From Phycisphaerales bacterium (lineage in GTDB: Bacteria > Planctomycetota > Phycisphaerae > Phycisphaerales > SM1A02): a stretch of DNA of 6,991 nucleotides. The first letter of the stretch is position 1. The number at the start of each line of letters is the position of its first letter. The stretch covers positions 1-6,991 of the forward strand of contig VERO01000115.1 of assembly GCA_018882625.1 (NCBI GenBank). The letters are read 5' to 3'. Below the pieces are notes generated by a model that was not told where the DNA came from, searched no databases, and saw only the letters and a list, made by a program, of their open reading frames with translations. The position numbers and the translations under genes were made by a program. This document shows, in pieces, positions 1-5,669 of the stretch.

Positions 1-411
1 AGCTAAACGTGCTCGAGAAGCATTTGCAATTTTTTCTAGCAACAATTTAACTTTTGCTTTATCGCCTCTTGGAGGACTCTTAAACCATTTGTTGAATTCT
101 TGGGTAACTACTGCTGTCACAATTTTTTGAGCTGCTGGTGTTCCTAAAATTTCTTTGGTTTGACCTTCAAATTGAGGTTCAGGCAATCTCACACTGATTA
201 CTGCTGTTAATCCTTCTAAAATATCTTCCTTCATCACACTTTCTTCATTATTCTTTAAAACTCTTTGAGCCTTTAGTTGATCATTAATAACTTTTACAAT
301 GGCTCTGTCAAAACCAGTAACGTGTGTTCCACCTTTGGGTGTTGCTACAACGTTAACGAAAGATTTAACTTCATTGTCATAACCTGTTCCCCAGCGAAGT
401 GCGATATCGAC
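1..411 (-). CDS. parE: Type IIA DNA topoisomerase subunit B (ParE/GyrB-like), internal fragment
   Basis: This is the ATPase-bearing B subunit of a type IIA topoisomerase, which drives ATP-dependent strand passage in chromosome decatenation or supercoiling. About 137 residues are visible, read from base 411 down to base 1 where the window cuts the gene. The segment corresponds to the end of the ATPase region and the transducer domain. It includes VDIALRWGTGYDNEVKSFVN at the start, TPKGGTHVTGF near residue 28, then EGLTAVISVRLPEPQFEGQT and EILGT. These are strong family signatures, and this wording resembles the second GyrB-like protein (often called ParE) of actinobacteria more than enterobacterial GyrB. 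Neither start nor stop is present. The frame stays open upstream to about base 495, but homology stops at the valine at 409-411 and the DNA there becomes GC-rich. Composition and A/T-ending codons differ sharply from every other gene here, so it comes from another genome or a recent join. GyrB cannot be excluded. Confidence 0.85.
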
Positions 412-420
412 AGCAGCGCG
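396..420. other. Composition and homology junction
   Basis: The AT-rich topoisomerase reading frame loses recognisable family sequence within this stretch, and the DNA changes to the GC-rich composition that holds for the rest of the window. The last clearly conserved residues are encoded around 400-411. No inverted repeat, integrase gene, tRNA or target-site duplication is visible at the switch. A chimeric assembly joint is the simplest reading, and illegitimate recombination is the alternative. Confidence 0.7.
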
Positions 421-459
421 GCGAGGCACCACACGCAGCGCGTGAACGGTCTCCCGTAC

Positions 460-495
460 AGCCGAAGGGGAGTGAAGCCTCGCTGGATCACCTCC
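460..495 (+). other. Segment resembling the 3' end of 16S rRNA (anti-Shine-Dalgarno region)
   Basis: Bases 482-495 read GCTGGATCACCTCC, identical to the nearly universal 3' terminus of bacterial and archaeal 16S rRNA. AGCCG (460-464) and AGGGGA (466-471) occur upstream in the same order as in 16S helix 45, with ten bases at 472-481 where seven are usual. The conserved GTAACAAGGT block and helix 44 are absent, so this is not a functional 16S gene. It may be a degenerate or rearranged rRNA relic, a product of the nearby chimeric join, or coincidence. Confidence 0.3.
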
Positions 496-575
496 CTATA
501 GTGCTGCGTAGGCACTTCACGGTAACGGTCGAGAGGCGCGAATTCGGCAAATCACCATCCAGCGCCCCCCGATCA

Positions 576-603
576 GGGGACCGAGCGGATAACTATCCTC
601 CCC
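576..603 (+). promoter_or_regulatory. Nested hairpin just before cysD
   Basis: GGGGA (576-580) can pair with TCCCC (599-603), and inside it GGAT (587-590) pairs with ATCC (595-598) around an AACT loop, leaving CCGAGC (581-586) as a one-sided bulge. The structure ends 14 bases before the cysD start codon and could influence initiation. Such pairings are common in GC-rich DNA, and no ligand-binding class was recognised. Confidence 0.25.
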
Positions 604-617
604 GAACCCGCCCCGCG

Positions 618-1544
618 ATGACCCTCGACTCCGACATGCCGTCCTACTCGCGGAGTCATCTGCGTTCGCTCGAGGACGAGTCCGTGCACATTCTCCGCGA
701 GCTTGCCGCGGAACGGGAGCGTCCCGTCCTGCTCTTCTCGGGCGGCAAGGACTCGATTGTGCTAATGCGGCTCTCGGAGAAGGCGTTCCGCCCGTCGCGG
801 TTTCCCTACCCGCTCATGCACGTCGACACGGGCCACAACTTCCCGGAGGTGATCGAGTACCGCGACCGCGCGGTGGCGGCGATCGGGGAAACCCTGATCG
901 TCGCGCGCGTGCAGGACTCGATTGACCGCGGTCGCGTAACCGAGGAGACAGGTCCCCGGGCCTCGCGCAACCGGCTCCAGACCACCACGCTCCTCGATGC
1001 CATCGCCGAGCACCGCTTTGACGCGGCCATCGGCGGCGCACGGCGTGACGAGGAGCGTGCGCGCGCGAAGGAGAGGATCTTCTCCCACCGCGACGAGTTC
1101 GGCCAGTGGGACCCGAAGAACCAGAGGCCTGAGCTCTGGTCGCTCTACAACGCGCGGCTCCGCGCTGGAGAGCACATGCGGGTGTTCCCGCTCTCCAACT
1201 GGACCGAGGCGGACGTGTGGCAGTACATCGCGCTCGAGCGGATCGACCTGCCGAGCATCTACTTCGCGCATCGCCGCAGGGTGTTCCGCCGGGACGGCAT
1301 GCTGTACGCGGACGGCCCGTTCGTGCAGCGGCTGCCGGGCGAGGATCCCTTCGAGGAGACCGTGCGGTTCCGCACGGTGGGCGACATGACATGCACGGGC
1401 GCGGTGAAGTCGGCTGCATCCACCCTCGACGAGGTGATCGCCGAGGTCGCGGCGGCGCGCGTGACCGAGCGTGGCGCGACCCGGGCAGACGACCGCGCCA
1501 CCGAGGCTGCCATGGAGGACCGCAAGAAGGAGGGCTACTTCTGA
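618..1544 (+). CDS. cysD: Sulfate adenylyltransferase small subunit CysD
   Basis: This is the catalytic small subunit of heterodimeric ATP sulfurylase. It adenylates sulfate with ATP to form APS in the cytoplasm, as the first step of sulfate assimilation. The 308-residue product matches the usual length of about 300. The nucleotide-binding PP-loop SGGKDS is at residues 41-46, followed by HVDTGHNFPEV, GGARRDEERARAKERI, WDPKNQRPELW and VFPLSNWTEADVWQYI, all CysD hallmarks. The C terminus RKKEGYF matches the family ending. The ATG at 618 was chosen because it starts just ahead of the conserved HLRSLEDESVHI segment; an in-frame ATG at 636 is possible, and the open extension back to 399 is not family sequence. 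The stop codon overlaps the cysN start by one base, so the two are co-transcribed and probably translationally coupled. The coding DNA is GC-rich, unlike the topoisomerase fragment upstream. Confidence 0.96.
   Translation: MTLDSDMPSYSRSHLRSLEDESVHILRELAAERERPVLLFSGGKDSIVLMRLSEKAFRPSRFPYPLMHVDTGHNFPEVIEYRDRAVAAIGETLIVARVQDSIDRGRVTEETGPRASRNRLQTTTLLDAIAEHRFDAAIGGARRDEERARAKERIFSHRDEFGQWDPKNQRPELWSLYNARLRAGEHMRVFPLSNWTEADVWQYIALERIDLPSIYFAHRRRVFRRDGMLYADGPFVQRLPGEDPFEETVRFRTVGDMTCTGAVKSAASTLDEVIAEVAAARVTERGATRADDRATEAAMEDRKKEGYF
1527..1534 (+). promoter_or_regulatory. Ribosome binding site of cysN
   Basis: AAGGAGGG lies inside the last codons of cysD, nine bases before the cysN ATG at 1544. It is the best Shine-Dalgarno match seen in the window and supports that start over the longer open frame reaching back to 1217. 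Confidence 0.8.
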
Positions 1545-2872
1545 TGGCGGCGCATGGGCATCATGCCGATGTGGTGGGCGCGGATGACCGCGACGGCCCC
1601 GCAGTCGAGCTGCTGCGGCTCTCCACGGCGGGCTCGGTCGATGACGGCAAGAGCACGCTGATCGGCCGGCTGCTCTACGACACGAAGTCGATCTTCGAGG
1701 ACCAGCTCGCGGCGGTCGAGGACGCATCGCGCAGGCGGGGCCACGAGCGCGCCGACCTCGCGCTGCTCACCGATGGCCTGCGCGCCGAGCGCGAGCAAGG
1801 CATCACGATCGACGTGGCGTACCGCTACTTCTCGACGCCGCGGCGCAAGTTCATCCTTGCGGACACGCCCGGGCACATCCAGTACACGCGGAACATGGTC
1901 ACCGGCGCCAGCACCGCCAACCTGGCCATCGTGCTGGTGGATGCGCGCCATGGCGTGCTCGAGCAGACGCGCCGACACGCCTACATCGCGTCGCTCCTGC
2001 GCATTCCGCACCTGGTCATGGCGGTGAACAAGATGGACCTTGTCGACCATGACGAGTCCGTCTTCCGCAGGATCGAGTCCGACCTGCGCGCGCTCGCCGC
2101 GCGCCTGAGCGTGCAGGACGTGTCGTTCATCCCGATGAGCGCCCTCAACGGCGACAACGTGGTCGAGCAGTCGCCGCGCATGCCCTGGTACCGGGGGCCG
2201 TCGCTGCTGCACCACCTTGAGAACGTGCACATCACGAGCGACCGGAACCTCCAGGATGTGCGCTTCCCCGTGCAGTGGGTCATCCGGCCGCAGTCGAGCC
2301 GGTACCCCGACTACCGCGGATACGCAGGGCAGGTCGCGGCAGGCGTGCTCAAGCCGGGTGATGAGGTGCTGGTCCTGCCCGCGGGCGAGGTCACCTCGGT
2401 CGCGGGCATCGACGTGATCGGTCCCGATGGGGAGCCGCGTCCGGTGGAACGCGCGTTCCCCCCGATGAGCGTGGTTGTCCGGCTTGCCGGAGACGTCGAT
2501 GTGTCGCGCGGCGACATGATCTGCCGTCCCGCGAACCGGCCCATCGTGTCCCAGTCGATCGATGCGCGCGTGTGCTGGCTCGGCGACCGGCCCCTCCAGC
2601 CGCGCAACCGGTACGCGATCAAGCAGACGACGCGCAGCGCGCGCGCGATCGTCGAGACGATCCAGTACCGCCTCGACATCCGGACCGGGCACCGCGAGAG
2701 CGGTGTCGCCACGCTCGCCGCGAACGACATCGGCAGGATCACGCTGAGGACCACAGCACCCCTGATGTTCGATCCGTACCAGCGCAGCAGGACGACTGGG
2801 TCATTCATCCTGATCGACGAGTCCACCAATGCGACGGTGGCTGCGGGGATGATCGTCGGCGAGCCGGGCTAG
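1544..2872 (+). CDS. cysN: Sulfate adenylyltransferase GTPase subunit CysN
   Basis: This is the regulatory GTPase subunit of ATP sulfurylase, which couples GTP hydrolysis to CysD-catalysed APS formation. It is an EF-Tu-like translational GTPase relative of 442 residues. All G motifs are visible: the P-loop GSVDDGKS at residues 30-37, GITID at 86-90, DTPGH at 107-111, NKMD at 162-165 and SAL at 199-201. The two beta-barrel domains follow from about residue 238 (VQWVIRP, later GVLKPGDEV) to the end (GSFILID near 419). The protein stops there, about the length of stand-alone CysN, so there is no fused CysC APS kinase as in CysNC proteins, and no separate cysC lies in the window. The ATG at 1544 overlaps the cysD stop and has a strong ribosome binding site. 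The stop codon interlocks with that of the convergent cryptochrome gene. Confidence 0.96.
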   Translation: MAAHGHHADVVGADDRDGPAVELLRLSTAGSVDDGKSTLIGRLLYDTKSIFEDQLAAVEDASRRRGHERADLALLTDGLRAEREQGITIDVAYRYFSTPRRKFILADTPGHIQYTRNMVTGASTANLAIVLVDARHGVLEQTRRHAYIASLLRIPHLVMAVNKMDLVDHDESVFRRIESDLRALAARLSVQDVSFIPMSALNGDNVVEQSPRMPWYRGPSLLHHLENVHITSDRNLQDVRFPVQWVIRPQSSRYPDYRGYAGQVAAGVLKPGDEVLVLPAGEVTSVAGIDVIGPDGEPRPVERAFPPMSVVVRLAGDVDVSRGDMICRPANRPIVSQSIDARVCWLGDRPLQPRNRYAIKQTTRSARAIVETIQYRLDIRTGHRESGVATLAANDIGRITLRTTAPLMFDPYQRSRTTGSFILIDESTNATVAAGMIVGEPG

Positions 2873-2879
2873 GGGCCCC
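2869..2879. other. Interlocked convergent stop codons and GGGGCCCC palindrome
   Basis: CTAG at 2869-2872 gives TAG stops on both strands, one for cysN and one for the cryptochrome gene, so the genes overlap tail to tail by four bases. The adjoining GGGGCCCC (2872-2879) is a perfect 8-base palindrome. With no loop and no T-run it is not a standard intrinsic terminator, so transcription probably runs into the opposing gene from each side. Confidence 0.75.
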
Positions 2880-4227
2880 ACAGGTCGCGGTAGCGGCCGT
2901 CCGGGTCGTACCGCTCGGCCTGCGCCCGAACATCGAACGTGCGGTTGCGCGGATCGTTGCCGACGCCTGCCACGTACTGCCAGTTGCCCCAGTTCGGACC
3001 GACGTCGAAGTCGATCAGCTGGCTCTCGAACCAGGCCGCGCCCAGCCGCCAGTCGACTCCCGCGGTGCGCGCGAGCCAGCTCGCCACATTCTGCCGCGCT
3101 CGATTGGAGAGCTGGCCGGTGGCGGCCAGCTCAACCATGCCTGCATCGACGAACGGCTCGCCAGTGCGGCCCTCGCGCCAGCGCGCGAATGCCTCGCAGT
3201 CCTGAGCGCCGCACGGGGTACGGCCAAGCACTCCCGTGGCCTTGAATGCGCGGCCCTGCCAGCGCCGCACCCAGAAGTGGAAGTAGTCGCGCCACAGCAG
3301 CTCGAACCGGAGCCAGTAGGTGGACTCGTTCGAGACGCGCTCGCGCTCGTAGCGGGCAATCTCTGCCGCCACCTCTCGCGGGGAGAGCGTGCCAAGCGCG
3401 AGCCAAGGCGAGAGGCGCGACGAGAAGTCTGGTCCCACTAGCCCGTCACGTGACTCCTTGTAGCGCGCGATACGGTCGGTCTCCCAGAACCAGCGCCGGA
3501 TGCGGGCGAGCCCATGTGACCGGCCGCCGTGGCACGCGAAGGGTGCACGTGCATCAACAAGGGATGCAGCCTTCCGCGCCGCCGCGAATGCGGGCGCAGC
3601 AAGCACATCATCTGACCGCTTGCGCGCGCCGCGGCGGAGCGCCTCGGGCAGCGACACGACTTGAGGCTCCGCCACTGGTGCGCGCACGCTGCACCCCTTC
3701 TCGACTGCTCGCCGAAAGCTCGAGAACACATCGGGAAGCTCGTCGATCGCGAATGGCGAGTCGCTCGCTGCGATCATCGTCGTCTCGTCGTGCACGACGA
3801 GCGTGATGCCGTGCGGAGCGAGGGCGCATGCGACAGCTGAGTTCTCCTGCCGCTCGTCATGCGCGAGACAGGGTGCCGTATGCACCTCCCGTGCACCAAG
3901 CTCTCGCGCACATGCTGCGATGCGCTGGCCCGCATCCCCTTGTGCGACTTCCAGCGCCGATCCCCTTGCGTGCCACTCATCCCGCAACTCTTCCATCGCC
4001 TGCAGGAGGAACCCAGTGCGGCGCAGGCTCGCACGCGGAAAGTCCAGCGGAGACGCGAATCGGCCTCTGCCAAGCCGTGCCGGCTCGAGCGGATCGGCGG
4101 GGAGAACATAGATGCCTGCGACCTGCCCGCGCGCGGATTCTGCCGCCGCGGCGACTGCCGCGTTGTCGGAAAGCCGCAGGTCAGTGCGGTGCCATACGAG
4201 AGCGATCGGCTGTGATGCGTGGCTCAT
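2869..4227 (-). CDS. Cryptochrome DASH / photolyase family flavoprotein
   Basis: This is a blue-light flavoprotein of the cryptochrome/photolyase superfamily. DASH members bind FAD and an antenna chromophore and repair cyclobutane pyrimidine dimers, chiefly in single-stranded DNA, with possible light-sensing roles. The product has 452 residues. The alpha/beta antenna domain begins with ALVWHRTDLRLSDN (residues 9-22). The FAD domain carries the DASH-like GGRSHGLARIRRWFWETD (234-251), RYKESRDGLVG (255-265) and SPWLALGTLSPRE (273-285). STYWLRFELLWRDYF (302-316), FVDAGMVELAATGQLSNRAR (359-378) and DWRLGAAWFESQLIDFDV (392-409) follow. NWGNWQYVAGVGNDP (412-426) contains the Asn normally found near flavin N5 in photolyases. 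The ATG at 4227 was chosen; a GTG at 4251 would add eight residues outside the conserved domain. It stands alone on the minus strand, convergent with cysN and divergent from the phosphoesterase gene. DASH membership is inferred from motifs without alignment. Confidence 0.92.
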   Translation of the reverse strand: MSHASQPIALVWHRTDLRLSDNAAVAAAAESARGQVAGIYVLPADPLEPARLGRGRFASPLDFPRASLRRTGFLLQAMEELRDEWHARGSALEVAQGDAGQRIAACARELGAREVHTAPCLAHDERQENSAVACALAPHGITLVVHDETTMIAASDSPFAIDELPDVFSSFRRAVEKGCSVRAPVAEPQVVSLPEALRRGARKRSDDVLAAPAFAAARKAASLVDARAPFACHGGRSHGLARIRRWFWETDRIARYKESRDGLVGPDFSSRLSPWLALGTLSPREVAAEIARYERERVSNESTYWLRFELLWRDYFHFWVRRWQGRAFKATGVLGRTPCGAQDCEAFARWREGRTGEPFVDAGMVELAATGQLSNRARQNVASWLARTAGVDWRLGAAWFESQLIDFDVGPNWGNWQYVAGVGNDPRNRTFDVRAQAERYDPDGRYRDLWGP

Positions 4228-4310
4228 GCGGGCGTGCCTTGGGCATTGCACAAGTAGTTTGGCCTGCGATCCGGGACCATGCGAACGGCAACGTTAGGCT
4301 GCCGGAACCG
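4228..4310. promoter_or_regulatory. Divergent intergenic region
   Basis: These 83 bases separate the start codons of the minus-strand cryptochrome and the plus-strand phosphoesterase, so they should hold promoters for both. No convincing -35/-10 pair or operator could be picked out. Both ribosome binding sites look weak: an AAGG about ten bases ahead of the cryptochrome ATG, and nothing better than GCCGGA ahead of the phosphoesterase ATG. Confidence 0.45.
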
Positions 4311-4961
4311 ATGAGCTCACTCCGCGTCGTGTGCATTTCGGATACCCACATGCAGTGCCGGCGGGTCGAGATTCCGCCGGGCGACGTGCTCATCCATGCG
4401 GGCGACCTCACGACATCCGGAACTCTCGAGCAGCTGGTCTCCGAGGTGGCGTGGCTGCGCGGACTTCCCCATGCCCACAAGGTCGTCATCGCCGGGAACC
4501 ACGACTTCTGCTTCGAACGTCACGGCGCAGCCGCACAGGACCTGTGCGGCGGGCTGACCTACCTCCAGGACCAGGACGCGACCGTCGCGGGACTGCGCAT
4601 CTACGGATCTCCATGGCAACCACGCTTCTTCGACTGGGCGTTTAACCTCGGGCGCGGCGAGCCGCTGCGCCGCGTGTGGGACATGATTCCAGAGGGCCTC
4701 GACCTGCTCGTAACCCACGGGCCACCGCGCTCGATCGGCGACCGCACATCCGATGGCGACGCTGTCGGATGCGATGACCTCCTCGCCGCGACGCGACGCA
4801 CAGCGCCCCGGTTCCACATCTTCGGGCACATTCACGAGGGCTACGGCGTGCACCGCGACGGACCGACCACCTACGTCAATGCGTCCACGGTGGATGTCCG
4901 GTACCGGCCCATGAACGCGCCGATCGTGCTCGACGTGACGCCGCAGGGCAGGCATCGATAG
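4311..4961 (+). CDS. Calcineurin-like metallophosphoesterase, MPPED1/2-like
   Basis: This is a dinuclear-metal phosphoesterase of 216 residues; relatives hydrolyse phosphodiesters or monoesters, but the substrate cannot be read from sequence. All metal-site motifs are visible in order: SDTH at residues 10-13, AGD at 30-32, GNHD at 62-65, THGPP at 135-139 and GHIH at 172-175. The wording GDVLIHAGDLT, LPHAHKVVIAGNHD, FGHIHEGYG and YVNAST-VDVRYRPMNAPIV closely resembles the MPPED1/MPPED2 (UPF0046) branch described from animals. The GHxH metal motif is complete here; from memory, one of its histidines is a glycine in vertebrate MPPED2. The ATG at 4311 was chosen because the beta-strand leading to SDTH begins just after it; the longer open frame back to 3828 runs antisense inside the cryptochrome gene. 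No signal peptide is seen, so the protein is probably cytosolic. It is followed by a hairpin and then a methyltransferase gene 30 bases on. Confidence 0.92.
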   Translation: MSSLRVVCISDTHMQCRRVEIPPGDVLIHAGDLTTSGTLEQLVSEVAWLRGLPHAHKVVIAGNHDFCFERHGAAAQDLCGGLTYLQDQDATVAGLRIYGSPWQPRFFDWAFNLGRGEPLRRVWDMIPEGLDLLVTHGPPRSIGDRTSDGDAVGCDDLLAATRRTAPRFHIFGHIHEGYGVHRDGPTTYVNASTVDVRYRPMNAPIVLDVTPQGRHR

Positions 4962-4969
4962 GCCTGCCC
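4946..4969 (+). terminator. Terminator-like hairpin at the end of the phosphoesterase gene
   Basis: GGGCAGGC (4946-4953) pairs perfectly with GCCTGCCC (4962-4969) around an eight-base loop that contains most of the TAG stop codon. The stem is strong, but the following CCTCATCAG has no T-run, so it is at best an atypical terminator or an mRNA-stabilising structure. It separates the phosphoesterase from the methyltransferase pair. Confidence 0.45.
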
Positions 4970-4991
4970 CCTCATCAGTAGCATCCTTCGC

Positions 4992-5669
4992 GTGGGCAGC
5001 GTGCCCGATCCAACAGACATCGCATCCATCGCCCGGCGCCTCTACAGGGGCGGAGGCGCTGCCACTCGCCTGATGCAGCATCACCGCCACCGGGTGGCGC
5101 CGATCCGCCGGCTCGTCGAGCTCGTGCCGGAGGGGTCGACCGTGCTCGATGCCGGTTGCGGTTGCGGGCTCCTTCTGAACTGCCTGGCCGCATCGGATCG
5201 GCGAGTGGCTGGACACGGGTTTGACTCGTCGCCTACGGCCATCAGCACGGCACAGGAGGCTGCCAGAGAGCTCGCTCCGGAGCGCATCGGGACACTGCCG
5301 ACCTTCGAGTGCCGCCGTGTGGAGGACGGCTTCCCGGCAGGCAGATTCGACGTGGTGTGCCTTGTCGACGTGCTGCACCATGTGCCGCCATCCCATCAGG
5401 AGTCCACCTTCAAGGAGGCGCTGTCGCGCGTGGCGCCCGGCGGCTTCATGCTCTACAAGGACATGTGCGACGCACCGGCATGGCGCGCGATCCCGAACCG
5501 CCTTCACGACCTTGTCGTGGCCCGCCAGTGGATCCACTACGTGCCTATCGAGACGGTCGATGGCTGGGCGCGGCAATGTGGCATGCTGATCGAGCGATCC
5601 GAGTGGATCAGCATGCTGTGGTACGGCCACGAACTTCGCGTCTACCGAAGGCCGGGCGGCCCATCATGA
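4992..5669 (+). CDS. Class I SAM-dependent methyltransferase
   Basis: This predicted soluble methyltransferase transfers a methyl group from S-adenosylmethionine; the acceptor is unknown. In 225 residues it has the class I Rossmann core. Motif I VLDAGCGCG is at residues 51-59, GFDSSP in the acidic-loop region near 76-81, FDVVCLVDVLHHVPP at 119-133, and the strand APGGFMLYKDM at 148-158. The C-terminal part (AWRAIPNRLHDLVVARQWIHYV, roughly 163-184) looks family-specific, perhaps shaping the acceptor pocket. No ATG lies before residue 28, so a GTG start at 4992 or the in-frame GTG at 5001 is needed; neither has a clear ribosome binding site. The gene ends in an ATGA overlap with the downstream membrane-protein gene, which implies coupled translation and a shared pathway, possibly glycolipid or polyprenyl-linked glycan modification. 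That role is inferred from context only. Confidence 0.85.
   Translation: MGSVPDPTDIASIARRLYRGGGAATRLMQHHRHRVAPIRRLVELVPEGSTVLDAGCGCGLLLNCLAASDRRVAGHGFDSSPTAISTAQEAARELAPERIGTLPTFECRRVEDGFPAGRFDVVCLVDVLHHVPPSHQESTFKEALSRVAPGGFMLYKDMCDAPAWRAIPNRLHDLVVARQWIHYVPIETVDGWARQCGMLIERSEWISMLWYGHELRVYRRPGGPS

Larger units (their letters stand above)
412..617 (+). promoter_or_regulatory. Non-coding leader upstream of cysD
   Basis: About 200 GC-rich bases precede cysD without a convincing gene. Visible elements are a TATAGT hexamer at 497-502 that could be a -10 box but lacks a good -35 partner, and an imperfect hairpin pairing 472-480 with 510-520 (nine pairs, CA bulge at 513-514). A second nested hairpin lies at 576-603, and a stretch resembling the 16S rRNA 3' end lies at 460-495. 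No match to a known sulfur-related riboswitch was recognised, and no strong Shine-Dalgarno precedes the cysD ATG. The cysD frame is open upstream to 399, but that extension does not resemble CysD. Confidence 0.4.

Noticed and set aside
460..495. Genuine 16S rRNA gene end
   Set aside because: The conserved block before helix 45 and helix 44 are absent, and the upstream bases run directly into a protein-coding fragment.
277..501. 74-codon plus-strand frame spanning the junction
   Set aside because: It is antisense to the topoisomerase fragment and crosses the composition break; no evidence of coding.
412..617. Possible SAM, SAH or other sulfur-linked riboswitch before cysD
   Set aside because: Hairpins exist, but no conserved core of a known riboswitch class could be matched.
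762..1727. 321-codon open frame antisense to cysD and the start of cysN
   Set aside because: Its product is an Arg/Pro/His-rich low-complexity protein typical of antisense shadows in GC-rich DNA, and the plus strand encodes a clear CysD.
1535..2692. 385-codon open frame antisense to cysN
   Set aside because: It lies wholly within cysN, has a biased composition and shows no recognisable domain.
2572..3441. 289-codon plus-strand frame across the cysN end and cryptochrome
   Set aside because: It overlaps two confident genes and its translation has no domain signature.
4317..5630. 437-codon open frame antisense to the phosphoesterase and methyltransferase genes
   Set aside because: It spans two well-supported plus-strand genes and their gap; the length is explained by high GC and few stops.
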